Positions 1 through 8,804 of a DNA stretch of 64,000 nt are shown here, piece by piece (position 1 is the first letter of the stretch; the number at the start of each line of letters is the position of its first letter). Position numbers and translations under genes: made by a program. Source of the stretch: JAJFUE01 sp041687335 (GTDB taxonomy: Bacteria; Sumerlaeota; Sumerlaeia; MVZB01). The stretch is from assembly GCA_041687335.1 (NCBI GenBank), contig JAWLCE010000019.1, forward strand, positions 1 to 64,000, read 5' to 3'. The notes beneath the pieces were generated by a model. The model saw nothing but the letters and a program-made list of their open reading frames with translations. It ran no database searches and had not been told where the DNA came from.

Positions 1-2
1 GG

Positions 3-34
3 GGCGCCGGGTGAGGTTCCCCCCCCCCGGCGCC
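3..34 (-). terminator. Hairpin downstream of the first oxidoreductase gene
   Basis: A nine-base perfect inverted repeat (3-11 with 26-34, GGCGCCGGG type) encloses a C-rich 14-base loop. It lies just past the stop codon of the minus-strand gene ending at 63, where a terminator is expected. Any T tract on the minus strand would fall before the window start, so this may be a terminator or only a stable hairpin. Confidence 0.4.
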
Positions 35-62
35 TGATTCGTCCTGATTACAATTCGCAGGA

Positions 63-1130
63 TCAGTCGAAGATTCCCGCGTCGCTCTCCAGCGGCAGCG
101 AGACGGGCTTCTTGGTTTTGGCCGACTTGTACATCGCCAGGCAAATCTCGAGCGTGTGGCGGGCGCTCTGGGCCGTCACGAAGGGGTCAGTGTTCTCGTT
201 GATCGCGCGCACGAAGTGCTCGACGATCTTCTGGTGGCCGGCGAAATCGAGGTCCGCCGCGCCGGTGGCGCCGGTGCCGACGGCCGCGCGGCCGAGGTTG
301 AGCACGTCCTCGTCACCAGGCCGCTCGTCGCGGAACTTCCAGGTCGTCATCTTCTCGCCGACGTTGACCGCCGTGCCGTTCTCGCCGTTGAGGTCGAGGC
401 GGATGTCGGTGCCGGGCCACAGGGCCGTCGAGCCCAGGAATGTGCCGATGGCGCCCGATTCGAATTCAAGGAAGGCCTGGACCGAGTCCTCGACCTTGAC
501 CTCGGGGTGGGCGAGGTTGGTCATGCGGGCATCAACCTGGCGGACCGGGCCGGCGACGTACTGCAGCAGATCGATGTAGTGGAAGCCCTGCTGGATGGTG
601 ACGCCGGCGCCCCACTCGATGCGCTGGCGCCAGGCATCGGTCATGTAATACTCGTTCGAGCGGAACCACTTCATGAAGGCGTCGGCCTGCAGGATGCGGC
701 CAAAGCGGCCCTGAGCCTTGGCTTCGAGCATCGCCTGGACGGCGGCGCGCACGCGGCAGTTCAGGATGACGCCGAGCTTGACACCCGCCTTCTCGGCCGC
801 CGCGATCATCGCATCGGTGTCGGCCAGCGTCATCGACTGGGGCTTCTCGACCAGCACGTGCTTGCCGGCGCGCGCGGTCTTGAGCGCAGCCTCGGCGTGC
901 AGATGATTGGGGGTCATGATGTCGATGGCGTCGATCTCGGGGTCGGCCAGCATCTCATCGAACGAGGCATAGGCCCGGCAGCCGAATTGCTCGGCGAAAC
1001 GGGCGGCTTTCTCGGGGGTGCGACTGGTGACGCCGGCGAGCCGGGCGCCTTGGGTGGCGTTGATGGCCTTGGCATGGAACGGCGCGATCAGCCCCGCCCC
1101 CAGCAGTCCGAAACGAATGGTGTCAGCCAC
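63..1130 (-). CDS. Gfo/Idh/MocA family NAD(P)-dependent oxidoreductase
   Basis: Predicted cytoplasmic oxidoreductase of 355 aa acting on a sugar, inositol or related polyol; the substrate cannot be read from sequence. The N-terminus has the Rossmann motif GLLGAGLIAPFHAKAI. EKPQSMTLAD is the family EKP motif, whose lysine is catalytic, and a C-terminal alpha/beta substrate domain follows with GFHYIDLLQY, which carries the usual active-site histidine. The frame is open upstream to 1367, but that extension resembles no protein of the family. I place the start at GTG 1130 because AAGGAG lies seven bases before it and the Rossmann fold begins at once. The gene is transcribed away from the NtrC-type regulator at 1340, and the 209 bases between them should hold both promoters. 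It differs from the oxidoreductase at 43939, which looks like a nucleotide-sugar enzyme. Confidence 0.88.
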   Translation of the reverse strand: MADTIRFGLLGAGLIAPFHAKAINATQGARLAGVTSRTPEKAARFAEQFGCRAYASFDEMLADPEIDAIDIMTPNHLHAEAALKTARAGKHVLVEKPQSMTLADTDAMIAAAEKAGVKLGVILNCRVRAAVQAMLEAKAQGRFGRILQADAFMKWFRSNEYYMTDAWRQRIEWGAGVTIQQGFHYIDLLQYVAGPVRQVDARMTNLAHPEVKVEDSVQAFLEFESGAIGTFLGSTALWPGTDIRLDLNGENGTAVNVGEKMTTWKFRDERPGDEDVLNLGRAAVGTGATGAADLDFAGHQKIVEHFVRAINENTDPFVTAQSARHTLEICLAMYKSAKTKKPVSLPLESDAGIFD

Positions 1131-1339
1131 GATCCAACTCCTTGCCGATAAGTTGCCCCCATGTTGCCTAAAGCGGGCGCAGGTGGAAAGTGAAATGTTG
1201 ACGTTGGCGACTACGGCTGGTGAGTCAAAAGGTTGAACGCGCGCGGCGGCTTGATGAAGAATAAAGAAACTTGCCCGATGGGCGAGGGTGAGTGACCGGC
1301 GCAGGATATTGCCTGATTTTGCACGGCGGGTAGTGAACC

Positions 1340-2869
1340 ATGAATCATGCCGAAACCCCCATTCCAAGCTCGCAGGCGGCGTCGATGCGGCGCGAGGGAC
1401 TGCTGCTGGTTGTCGATGACCGTGAGGACAACCGCGAGGCGCTGGCCGAGGTTTTTCAGCGCGCCGGCTATGCGGTGCTGGTGGCGGCGGGCGGCCAGGA
1501 GGCGATTGCCCAGATCAGCGCCCATGCCCCCGATGTTTTAATCTGCGACCTGAAAATGCCCGAGGTGGACGGGATGGCGGTGCTGAAGACGGCGCGGGCG
1601 GCACCCAACCCGCCCGAGGTGATCCTGCTGACCGCCTACGGGACGGTCGAGACCGCCGTCGATGCGCTCAAGCATGGGGCGTTCAATTACCTGACCAAGC
1701 CGGTCAACCTGAAGGACCTGCGGGCGCAGGTGGAGCGGGCGCTGGAACATCGGGCGATGCGGCGGGACCTGGGTCGGCTGCGCCGACGCGTCGAGGTCGA
1801 GGCGCATCCCGAGACCGACAACAAGTTCATTTATGAGAGCGAGCCGATGCGCCAGTTGATGGAGATGGTGCGGAGGCTGGCGCCGACGCAGTCCAACGTG
1901 CTGATCGAGGGCGAAAGCGGCGTCGGCAAGGAGCTGGTGGCGCAGGCTCTGCATGAGGCCGACGGCGGGGGCGGGGAGCGCCCGTTCGTGGCGGTCCACT
2001 GCGCCGCCCTGCCCGAAACGCTGCTCGAGAGCGAGCTGTTCGGCTATGAGAAGGGGGCCTTCACCGGGGCCGACCGCCAGATGATCGGACGGCTGGAGCT
2101 CGCCGATGGTGGCACGCTGTTCCTGGACGAGGTCGGGGAGATCCCGCTCTCGATGCAGGTCAAGCTGCTGCGCGTGCTCGAGCAGCGTGAGCTGACGCGG
2201 GTGGGCGGGCGCCAGGTGATCAAGGTCAACTTTCGGCTGGTCTCGGCGACGAACCGCAGCCTTGATGCGGAAGTGGCGGCGGGGCGCTTTCGCGAGGACC
2301 TGTTTTACCGGCTCAATGTCGTTCGGCTGGTGGTGCCGCCGCTGCGTGAGCGGTCAGGCGACATCCTGCCGATGATGAACGCCTTCCTGCATCGTTTCGC
2401 CGCCGACCAGGGCCAGCCGCCGGCGCGGCTGACGCCCGAGGTGGAGCGGTTGCTGCTGCAATATGCCTGGCCCGGCAACGTGCGAGAGCTGCGAAACCTG
2501 GCTGAGCGGCTCTCAATATTTGCCGCCGGCCGCGAACTCACGCCCGAGGATTTCCCCGGCGCGATGCGTGGGGAGGGCGGACTGGCCGCCGCGGCCCTGG
2601 GAGTTGGGGCGGGCGCTGGTTTGCGCCCGGCACCGCCGCCGCCGCCGGCCGACCCCGCAAGCCTGGACCTGCAACAGATCGAGCGGCGGACGATCGAGCG
2701 CGCGTTGGCGATGTTTGCGGGCAACCGATCTCAGGCGGCTGAGGCGCTGGGGATCAGTCGGCGCACGCTCCAGCGCAAGCTCAAGGAATACCGTGCCGCG
2801 GCCGCGCTTGGCAGCGGGATGGATCTGGGCGATGAGGATGAGGATTTAGATGGGATGGGGGAGAACTGA
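1340..2869 (+). CDS. Sigma-54-dependent response regulator, NtrC family
   Basis: Activator of sigma-54 promoters, 509 aa. The receiver domain (about residues 20-135) keeps the acidic pair D26-D27, phospho-acceptor D70, T98 and K120, so it should be phosphorylatable. The AAA+ domain (about 165-400) has Walker A GESGVGKE (191-198), the sigma-54 contact loop GAFTGA (239-244) and Walker B LFLDEVGE. After a Gly/Ala/Pro-rich linker comes a Fis-type helix-turn-helix (NRSQAAEALGISRRTLQRKL) and an acidic tail. No histidine kinase is adjacent, so it is an orphan in this window. The start ATG has only a weak ribosome binding site. It is distinct from the second sigma-54 activator at 37818, whose receiver is degenerate. 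Its targets are unknown. Confidence 0.93.
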   Translation: MNHAETPIPSSQAASMRREGLLLVVDDREDNREALAEVFQRAGYAVLVAAGGQEAIAQISAHAPDVLICDLKMPEVDGMAVLKTARAAPNPPEVILLTAYGTVETAVDALKHGAFNYLTKPVNLKDLRAQVERALEHRAMRRDLGRLRRRVEVEAHPETDNKFIYESEPMRQLMEMVRRLAPTQSNVLIEGESGVGKELVAQALHEADGGGGERPFVAVHCAALPETLLESELFGYEKGAFTGADRQMIGRLELADGGTLFLDEVGEIPLSMQVKLLRVLEQRELTRVGGRQVIKVNFRLVSATNRSLDAEVAAGRFREDLFYRLNVVRLVVPPLRERSGDILPMMNAFLHRFAADQGQPPARLTPEVERLLLQYAWPGNVRELRNLAERLSIFAAGRELTPEDFPGAMRGEGGLAAAALGVGAGAGLRPAPPPPPADPASLDLQQIERRTIERALAMFAGNRSQAAEALGISRRTLQRKLKEYRAAAALGSGMDLGDEDEDLDGMGEN

Positions 2870-2873
2870 CGAA

Positions 2874-3274
2874 GTGGTAGGTCGGGTCTTCGGCCCGTAT
2901 GTGTTTAGCGTGACGCGTTGAGCTTGACTGGCCGGGGCGAAATACCCCCGTAGGGGGCCAATTAGCTCCGTCAGGAGCGACATGTTTGTAGAAACGCGCA
3001 TTTTTCTCCCCCAAGCTCCTTTTGGAGCGACATGTGCAGCTTTCCCTCGGTGTAAACCAATTTTTACATTCAAATCATTTTCGATTGAAGGTCCCACGGC
3101 GGCACATGCCGCTCCTGACGGAGCTTGAGGGAATGGGAACGGTTTTGCTATAAACATGTCGCTCCTGACGGAGCTAAATGGCTCCTCCATCTGACCATGC
3201 ATCACCACCGCCACGCTCAACACGTCTTCGACCCGACATGGCCGCCGTGTCGGCTTCGAAGAGCCGACCTACCC
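2874..3274 (+). repeat. Long dispersed repeat, copy A
   Basis: Noncoding stretch of about 400 bases filling the gap between the NtrC-type gene and the methyltransferase gene. It is clearly homologous, in the same order and orientation, to 12838-13270. It is built of short self-complementary modules: a GTAGGTCGGGTCTT-type edge, several AGCTCC-N-GGAGCGACATG hairpins, a central AT-richer stretch (TTTTCGATTGAAGGTCCCA) and an edge ending GAGCCGACCTACC. I see no transposase or convincing open frame. Confidence 0.85.
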
Positions 3275-3348
3275 TTCCGGCTTGTCATCACGGGGCTGAT
3301 TGATTAGCCTGAATGGCACGAGTGCGAGTTAATTTATTGTTAAGAGTC

Positions 3349-4329
3349 ATGATGCAGCCCAGCCCTAGCCCCACCCAACTCGACCGCCGCCGACTGCGCG
3401 ACGAGATCATTTTTTCTGATTTCACCCAAGTGAAGCTGCCGGCGATCCCACCAGTGCCGGGGCAAATCTCGAACGGCGAGTCACGCTACCTCTATTGGCT
3501 CATCTCACAGGCATACATGGGTCTGGGCGCGGTTGTCGAGCTGGGCACCTGGCTTGGATGCTCGACCGTGCATCTGGCGGCCGGCCTGCGCGACAGCGGC
3601 GTTGGGCGCAAGCTGCATTCCTACGACCTCTTCGTCTGGGGCGGGGATGCCGACAATCGAAAATCGGGGCTGGAACTGGAAAAAGGGGCTGATTTCATGC
3701 CCTGGTTCCTCAAGAACATCGAGCCGCTGCGTGAATGGATCGAGGTGCAAAAAGGGAGCTTCTCGCGGATCGACTGGTCGCCCGAGGAGCGGGTCGAAAT
3801 CCTGTTCCTCGATGGCCCCAAGACCGAGCCGGTGATCCGCGATTCGCTGAGGATCTTCGGGCCGGCACTGATTCCGGGCGAGTCGATGCTGGTTTTCCAA
3901 GACTACCAGCATCCGCCCTCATACGACATCCCGCTTGCCGTGCACCGGCTCGGCCGCAAGCTCCAGCTGCGCCATGCGATCGAGTCGGGTGGAACCGTTT
4001 CCTTTGCGCTGCAGGAACCGATCGAGCCGGAGGACGTGGCGCCGGGTCAACTGGGGGCGGCGGGATGGACGGTCGGCCAGGCGCGCGAGGCCTGGGAGCA
4101 GATTCTCGGGGCGCTTCAGGAGGGGCCGGTGCTTGAACGATTGCGCTCGGCCTGCGCGCTTCACCTTTGCGACCTGGGCGAAGTCGAGGCGGCGCTGGAG
4201 ACGCTGCGCGGGGTGACCTTCAACATGCGGCTGCACCATGGCTGGAAGAACTGGGGCCGCAATCCCAAGTTCACCGCCCGCTATCAGCCCCTCATTGAGT
4301 TGTATCAGAACGAGCTGACGGAAGACTGA
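3349..4329 (+). CDS. Class I SAM-dependent methyltransferase-like protein
   Basis: Predicted cytoplasmic protein of about 326 aa. VVELGTWLGCSTVHLAAGL is the SAM-binding glycine loop of class I methyltransferases. The later EILFLDGPKTEPVIRDSL and LVFQDYQHP resemble strands 4 and 5 of the Methyltransf_24 group, which often acts on sugars or small secreted metabolites. The C-terminal 90 residues are not a recognised domain. Start choice is uncertain: ATG 3313 has no clear ribosome binding site, whereas AAGAG precedes the paired ATGs at 3349 and 3352. The gene converges on the phosphatase gene at 4350 with 20 bases between the stops. The acceptor substrate is unknown, and no partner gene suggests one. 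Confidence 0.75.
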   Translation: MMQPSPSPTQLDRRRLRDEIIFSDFTQVKLPAIPPVPGQISNGESRYLYWLISQAYMGLGAVVELGTWLGCSTVHLAAGLRDSGVGRKLHSYDLFVWGGDADNRKSGLELEKGADFMPWFLKNIEPLREWIEVQKGSFSRIDWSPEERVEILFLDGPKTEPVIRDSLRIFGPALIPGESMLVFQDYQHPPSYDIPLAVHRLGRKLQLRHAIESGGTVSFALQEPIEPEDVAPGQLGAAGWTVGQAREAWEQILGALQEGPVLERLRSACALHLCDLGEVEAALETLRGVTFNMRLHHGWKNWGRNPKFTARYQPLIELYQNELTED

Positions 4330-4349
4330 GCTTTCCGGTGATCAGGTTC

Positions 4350-5315
4350 TCAGCGCAGGCGGGCCAGCAGCGCCTCGAGCGGCGCACCGGCGGGGCCGCG
4401 CCGGCAGAGCAGGCCGCCCTGCAGCGGGATGACGCGCTCGCGCGGGAACTCGTGCGGCCGGCCCTTGAAATCGACGACGGCACAACCGGCCTCGCGTGCG
4501 ATGAGGCCGCCGGGCATGTGGTCCCAGGTGGTATCGGGGTGACCGTCCCCGCGGCCCTCGCGTAGATAGGCATCGAGGTCGCCTGCGGCCACGCCGAGGT
4601 ATTTGGCCTGGCTGTCGAGCGCAACCAGCTCGATGGATGTATCGCCCGCCAGCGCCTCGCGGAGCCGGCCGTGCGCCAGCGAGACGGCGATGCGCGGGCG
4701 CGGGCGTGGAGTGGCGGCGCGCTGGTCGAGCCTCTCATACTCAGGGGGGCGGAAGTCATCCTCGATGCGGCCCAGGAAGGCGCCGCGGCCGGCGATGGCG
4801 AAGGCCAGTGAGCCATCGATGCGCAGCGGGGCCGCCGGCTCGATGTGCGGCACGGCCACCGCCGCAAAAAAAGGTTCCTGCTCAACGAAAAAGCCGAGCG
4901 CCAGCGCGTAATACCGCCCGGCGAGATACCCCTTGGTGCCGTCGATGGGGTCGCAGATCCAGGTGATGGGGCCGCGCTCGGGGCGCTCGGCGACGCGCGG
5001 CTCGATCGGCAGGCCATAGACGCAGTGGGCGGCGTGGGTGGCGACCTCGATGACACTCTCCTGCAGCTCGCGCGGTTCCTCGCCGATCAGTCCATCCTCG
5101 GGGTAGTCACCCTCGAGCATCTGGCCGAGCTGGGTCTGGTGGAGCAGGTCGGCGACGGTGACGGGCGTGGCGTCGGCCTTGATGATCGCCTCGGCGTGGG
5201 TGCGCATCCGCTCGCAGCCGATCGCCTGGCGGCGCAGCAGAGACAAGCCCTGGCGCGCGCGGTCGGCCAGCGCCTCGGGCAGATCGGCAAGGATATCATC
5301 AAGCAAATGGGCCAT
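4350..5315 (-). CDS. Inositol monophosphatase superfamily: 3'(2'),5'-bisphosphate nucleotidase-like
   Basis: Metal-dependent phosphatase of 321 aa. The signature ITWICDPIDGTKGYL carries the metal-binding D-P-I-D-G-T. GLIGEEPREL supplies the upstream acidic residues, and TWDHMPGGLIAREAG is the second signature (W-D-x-x-P/A-G). The lysine after DGT, giving DGTKGY/F, is typical of the Hal2/CysQ branch, which removes the 3' phosphate from PAP formed during sulfate assimilation or sulfotransfer. That role is inferred from the motif; a sugar or inositol phosphatase cannot be excluded. The start ATG at 5315 has no strong ribosome binding site. It is probably a single-gene unit, since a terminator-like hairpin lies upstream at 5401-5422. 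Confidence 0.85.
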   Translation of the reverse strand: MAHLLDDILADLPEALADRARQGLSLLRRQAIGCERMRTHAEAIIKADATPVTVADLLHQTQLGQMLEGDYPEDGLIGEEPRELQESVIEVATHAAHCVYGLPIEPRVAERPERGPITWICDPIDGTKGYLAGRYYALALGFFVEQEPFFAAVAVPHIEPAAPLRIDGSLAFAIAGRGAFLGRIEDDFRPPEYERLDQRAATPRPRPRIAVSLAHGRLREALAGDTSIELVALDSQAKYLGVAAGDLDAYLREGRGDGHPDTTWDHMPGGLIAREAGCAVVDFKGRPHEFPRERVIPLQGGLLCRRGPAGAPLEALLARLR

Positions 5316-5400
5316 GGCAGGTGTGTGTCCGGATGGGGGATCGGGGGCGGTCGCGGCGCCGCTGCTTTACGGTATGGACCCGGGGCGGGCTTGTCCAATC

Positions 5401-5422
5401 AAAAAGCCCGCTCATCGGCGGG
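5401..5422 (-). terminator. Intrinsic terminator on the minus strand
   Basis: Read on the minus strand: CCCGC, six-base loop, GCGGG, then C and five T. It lies about 180 bases past the stop of the membrane protein gene ending at 5604 and before the phosphatase gene, so it separates two minus-strand units. Confidence 0.6.
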
Positions 5423-5440
5423 ACCCCAATCCTTCATGCT

Positions 5441-5597
5441 TTTGTCGCCAAGGTCGCAGAGGAAAAGGCCAAAGATCGCAAAGACAGGAATCACATCATG
5501 GTTCCTCCTCCAGCACCATGCATGATGTCATTCGACCAACATCGCTTTGAGCTTACTTGGCGTTCTTTGAGCGGATCTCCGCGGCCTTTGCGACAAA
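5441..5597. repeat. Inverted-repeat element, MITE/REP-like
   Basis: Two arms of about 42 bases (5441-5483 and 5556-5597) are imperfect reverse complements. Both begin TTTGTCGC when read inward and carry motifs such as GCCAAG, AAAGGCC and GCAAAG. The 72 bases between the arms hold no open frame. The element occupies the intergenic space between 5315 and 5604. It looks like a non-autonomous palindromic repeat; only this copy is in the window. Confidence 0.55.
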
Positions 5598-5603
5598 TTA
5601 AGA

Positions 5604-7412
5604 TTATGGCTCGGGCGCGTCGGGATCGTCGGTGGTGGCACCCGGCGGAGGATTCGGGGATTTATGGGCCGCCTCGGACGCAGTGTCGAACATACTGCCT
5701 AGAGTCGACCACAGGATCGCGCAGCAAATCAGCAGGAACGGCACCATGAACAGGGGGAAGGAAAGGAGCCAGTAGAGGGCGAAGATTACCCACAGGGTCA
5801 GTGCTGCCGCCAGGACTCCCGCACAGAGCTTGATGAAATGCAGGGGGCTCCTGGCGAGCAGTCGGATCGTGATCAGCGGAGCAATCGGCACCAGCAGCAA
5901 GATGGGATTGAGAAGCAGCGAGTCCCAGAAGCGAGAGCCGAAAATTTGAGGACTGGTCTCGAGGCCGATCAAAACCAGAATCACCAACAAGAAGACCAGA
6001 AACGGCAGCTTCCTGGCCAAGGCGGACCACGGCGCGACGACGGGGCGGAGGATCATGCAGGCTATGAGGGCGCCCAAACACCAGCACAGGACGGCACTGA
6101 GGAAACTATTCACGAATGCGGGAGCCAGCCAGAAACTCGCCATCTGCCAGTCAGTTTGGCTCCTCCACACGTGGCCGAACATCATAGACACAGATGTGGC
6201 CAGTGTAATGAGCGCGAGGATGGTCGCGAGCCACCAAATCGGGCGCGCAAACCGCAGCAGGTAGCCGCGGCGGGTCATGATGTGGCCGGCCTCGTGGAGG
6301 CGCGAGACCCGCATCCCGGACTGCATCCCAAGCGCCAGTGGCAGCAGGAAGAGCAGATCGACGGCTTGGATCAGGCCCAGATCAATCGATCGGAAGAGTG
6401 TATCCCGCGCCAAGCTGGTCCACGCGGCAAGCCCCAGCGCCAGCGGCAGGACGATCATTAAATCGAGCCTCGCTTGCGAGGGGAGAATCGCCTGCGCCTG
6501 CGTCCGTAACTCGAGGCGTTCGGTCGCGGTGGCCTTTGGCCAACACCAAGGCAGGAGCAGATCCGCCAGCCCTGCGTGCCGGCTCGGAGCATCGTCCGTC
6601 CGAATCCGCTGCCAGAGGATTTCGGTCGCCTGGCTGTGAATTTTGCGGCCATCGCTCCAGCATCCGATCGCAAAGGCGCCAAAGAGGATGCCCAGCAACG
6701 GCAGGGCGAGGCTGCCCGAGAGCGGCCACACAATCAGTGAGGACAACAAGCCGATAACAATCGCCCACCAGGCGGAATGGAGCCAGCCCAGCAGCGTCTG
6801 GAAATTCGTCACCCGCCCGCCGGCATACCACTTCCACTCAATGATGTATTGCTGCAGGCTCAGCACCCAGGCCAGCATGATCACGCAGGACAGATGGAAG
6901 TAGGGCTGGTAGAAGGAGAATGAGACCCAACGATAGTCGTTGCTGAAGATCATGTAACTTGTATGCATGGCAAACAGCAGGGAAAACACGGCCGGCACCT
7001 GGTAGTGCAGGCAGAGAAGGAGGAAGTGGTGCAGGAAGAAATCACTGTTGTCGAGCCGGGTCAGGAGCAGCTCGACAAGCCGGTCGCGCGAGAGGGTGCG
7101 AATGTGGCGCGTCTGGTCGTAGCGCAGCAGGTGATAGCGCAGCAGCAGGAAGCCCAGCACGATACCAAGCGTCATCTGCTCCAGCTCAAACGGAATCGAA
7201 CCCAAAAAATAATTTTCGCCGAACAGGAGAAGCCCGGCCATGGCCAGCAGCATCAGTTCCATGAGGCGCGCCAGCAGCCAGCGATTCCAATGGCGGCTGC
7301 GGCGCTGGCTGTAGCGGACGAGAGGGTTCTCGCTCGCACCGCTGCGCTCGAGCAGCCCGGCGGGCATCAGCATGTCGCGCAGGCGTAGTTTGGTGTCTGG
7401 GGGAGCGGTCAC
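5604..7412 (-). CDS. Large multi-pass membrane protein of unknown function
   Basis: About 602 aa with a charged N-terminal region and roughly a dozen hydrophobic spans along its length (for example MELMLLAMAGLLLFGENYFL, IVLGFLLLRY, LPFLVFLLVILVLIGLET). The C-terminal tail is Pro/Asp-rich and presumably cytoplasmic. I recognise no catalytic motif, ATPase signature or transporter signature. The spacing of the spans, with a soluble middle segment around residues 260-310, is reminiscent of an ABC-2 type permease half, but no ATPase gene is adjacent. Start: GGAGG lies seven bases before GTG 7412 and only one base before the in-frame ATG at 7418, so GTG is preferred. It appears to be transcribed alone, ending at the hairpin at 5401-5422. 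Confidence 0.8.
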   Translation of the reverse strand: MTAPPDTKLRLRDMLMPAGLLERSGASENPLVRYSQRRSRHWNRWLLARLMELMLLAMAGLLLFGENYFLGSIPFELEQMTLGIVLGFLLLRYHLLRYDQTRHIRTLSRDRLVELLLTRLDNSDFFLHHFLLLCLHYQVPAVFSLLFAMHTSYMIFSNDYRWVSFSFYQPYFHLSCVIMLAWVLSLQQYIIEWKWYAGGRVTNFQTLLGWLHSAWWAIVIGLLSSLIVWPLSGSLALPLLGILFGAFAIGCWSDGRKIHSQATEILWQRIRTDDAPSRHAGLADLLLPWCWPKATATERLELRTQAQAILPSQARLDLMIVLPLALGLAAWTSLARDTLFRSIDLGLIQAVDLLFLLPLALGMQSGMRVSRLHEAGHIMTRRGYLLRFARPIWWLATILALITLATSVSMMFGHVWRSQTDWQMASFWLAPAFVNSFLSAVLCWCLGALIACMILRPVVAPWSALARKLPFLVFLLVILVLIGLETSPQIFGSRFWDSLLLNPILLLVPIAPLITIRLLARSPLHFIKLCAGVLAAALTLWVIFALYWLLSFPLFMVPFLLICCAILWSTLGSMFDTASEAAHKSPNPPPGATTDDPDAPEP

Positions 7413-7550
7413 AATCATGCCTCCGGGCGCGGGATCACCAGGAAGCCAGCATGTCAACCAAGGGCGCCAATTACAACTTTATTGTAAAGGAAGGCCGCGT
7501 GGGCGAACTTATCCATCCCAGGAATCATGGGGGTCGCGCGTGAAGCCGGA

Positions 7551-7646
7551 TCGGTCGCCCCTATGGGGCTCGGAAGATGGGGGCGCTTGACCGGGGGCTC
7601 GCCAGGCTCGCCCCCGGCTACTCGCGGTCGCCCCGTTGGGGCTGGG
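7551..7646. repeat. Cluster of short hairpin repeats
   Basis: The gap 7413-7715 holds three hairpins. Two share the pattern CGGTCGCCCC, short loop, GGGGCT (7552-7570 and 7625-7643). Between them is a perfect eight-base stem CCGGGGGC/GCCCCCGG (7591-7617). The CGGTCGCC...GGGGGCT pattern recurs at 28493-28517. The cluster lies downstream of the minus-strand gene ending at 7716 and may double as its terminator. Confidence 0.5.
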
Positions 7647-7715
7647 TTTCTTCATTAAGTTGGCTGGCATCCACCCAAAGCAGTCATCCTCATATACATG
7701 ATCAGGGACCATACC

Positions 7716-8777
7716 TCAGGCCTGGCTTGGCCTGTGGATGACTTCGTCGGAGGGATGGGCGGAGGGATGAATCTGGGCCCGCCAGGCGAAGAACAGGCCG
7801 ATCACGACGATCGGCACGTATTGCACGAGGTGGATCGTGATGGCGTAGGCCAGCGCCAGCGATCTGTCCGAGGTGATCCCCATCACGTAGAGCGAGAAAA
7901 TCGTTCCCGCCTCGAACAGGCCCCAGTAGCCCGGCACGGCCGGGACCATGATGAAGAACGCGATCAGCGTGACCAGCGCCAGCGACTGCGGCAGGTTCAT
8001 CGCCAGGCCGAAGCCCCGCGCGATGGCGAGGTTGGAGACGCCGACCAGCACCCACAGCAGCGCCGATTCAAAAACGATGCGCGCCATCGGCAGAGGCTCC
8101 TTGAGCGCATGGAAACCGCGCGCGAACTGCTCGACGGCGCGCTCGGCCAGCTGGCGCACCTTGGGGGGCAGGAACTCCATCCGCCGCACGCGGCGGATGA
8201 TCGCCAACTGCACCCGCGGGATCATGAACGTGATGACGAAGATAACGAGCAGCGTGCTGAGCAGGGACAGCCCCATTGCGCCCTTGTTGATCTGCTCGGC
8301 CGTCACCGGGTCCTTGATCCCCATCACCTGAACCTTAAATTCGGGATCGATTTCGGGAAGGACGGTGAAGGAGATCGCCAGCAGCGCCAGCAGCGTGACG
8401 CCGTCGAGGATGCGCTCGGCGACCACCGTCGCCATCGCAGTCGGCATGCCGGTCTTCTGGCTGCGGCCGATGTGGAAGGAGCGGACGAACTCGCCGACGC
8501 GGCCGGGCAGGATCGAATTGAAGGCAAAGCCGACCATCAGCGGCGGAAAGGCCTGACGGCCGCTGATCCGGTAATGCGGGCGGAAGAGCAGCCCCCAGCG
8601 CGTGGCGCGCAGATACATGCTGACGTAGAACGCCGCAAAACCGGGGACGAGCCAGATGAGCTCAAAGCCGCGTATCGCGGCGCGGAACTCGGCCCAATCG
8701 ACGTTGCGGGTAAAATAGGCGATCAGCCCGAGAGAGATCAGGCAGCCGACCAGAAAAATGATGTTCTTTTTACTCAT
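7716..8777 (-). CDS. LPG synthase transmembrane-domain / YbhN family integral membrane protein
   Basis: Inner-membrane protein of 353 aa with about eight predicted spans, beginning KNIIFLVGCLISLGLIAYF. Family hallmarks are the RATRWGLLFRP segment after the second span, FNSILPGRVGEFVRSF, and AERILDGVTLLALLAI. Relatives include the flippase half of lysyl-phosphatidylglycerol synthase and stand-alone members thought to move lipid-linked or lipid head-group substrates; no soluble aminoacyl-transferase half is present here. It starts 27 bases after the stop of larC on the same strand, so the two are probably co-transcribed, although no functional link is known. GAGG lies ten bases before the ATG. 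Confidence 0.85.
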   Translation of the reverse strand: MSKKNIIFLVGCLISLGLIAYFTRNVDWAEFRAAIRGFELIWLVPGFAAFYVSMYLRATRWGLLFRPHYRISGRQAFPPLMVGFAFNSILPGRVGEFVRSFHIGRSQKTGMPTAMATVVAERILDGVTLLALLAISFTVLPEIDPEFKVQVMGIKDPVTAEQINKGAMGLSLLSTLLVIFVITFMIPRVQLAIIRRVRRMEFLPPKVRQLAERAVEQFARGFHALKEPLPMARIVFESALLWVLVGVSNLAIARGFGLAMNLPQSLALVTLIAFFIMVPAVPGYWGLFEAGTIFSLYVMGITSDRSLALAYAITIHLVQYVPIVVIGLFFAWRAQIHPSAHPSDEVIHRPSQA

Positions 8778-8804
8778 GCCAAAGCAGCCTCAGATGACAC
8801 TTCC

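Noticed and set aside
3125..3307. 60-codon frame in the long repeat
   Set aside because: It lies inside a noncoding repeat and changes in the second copy.
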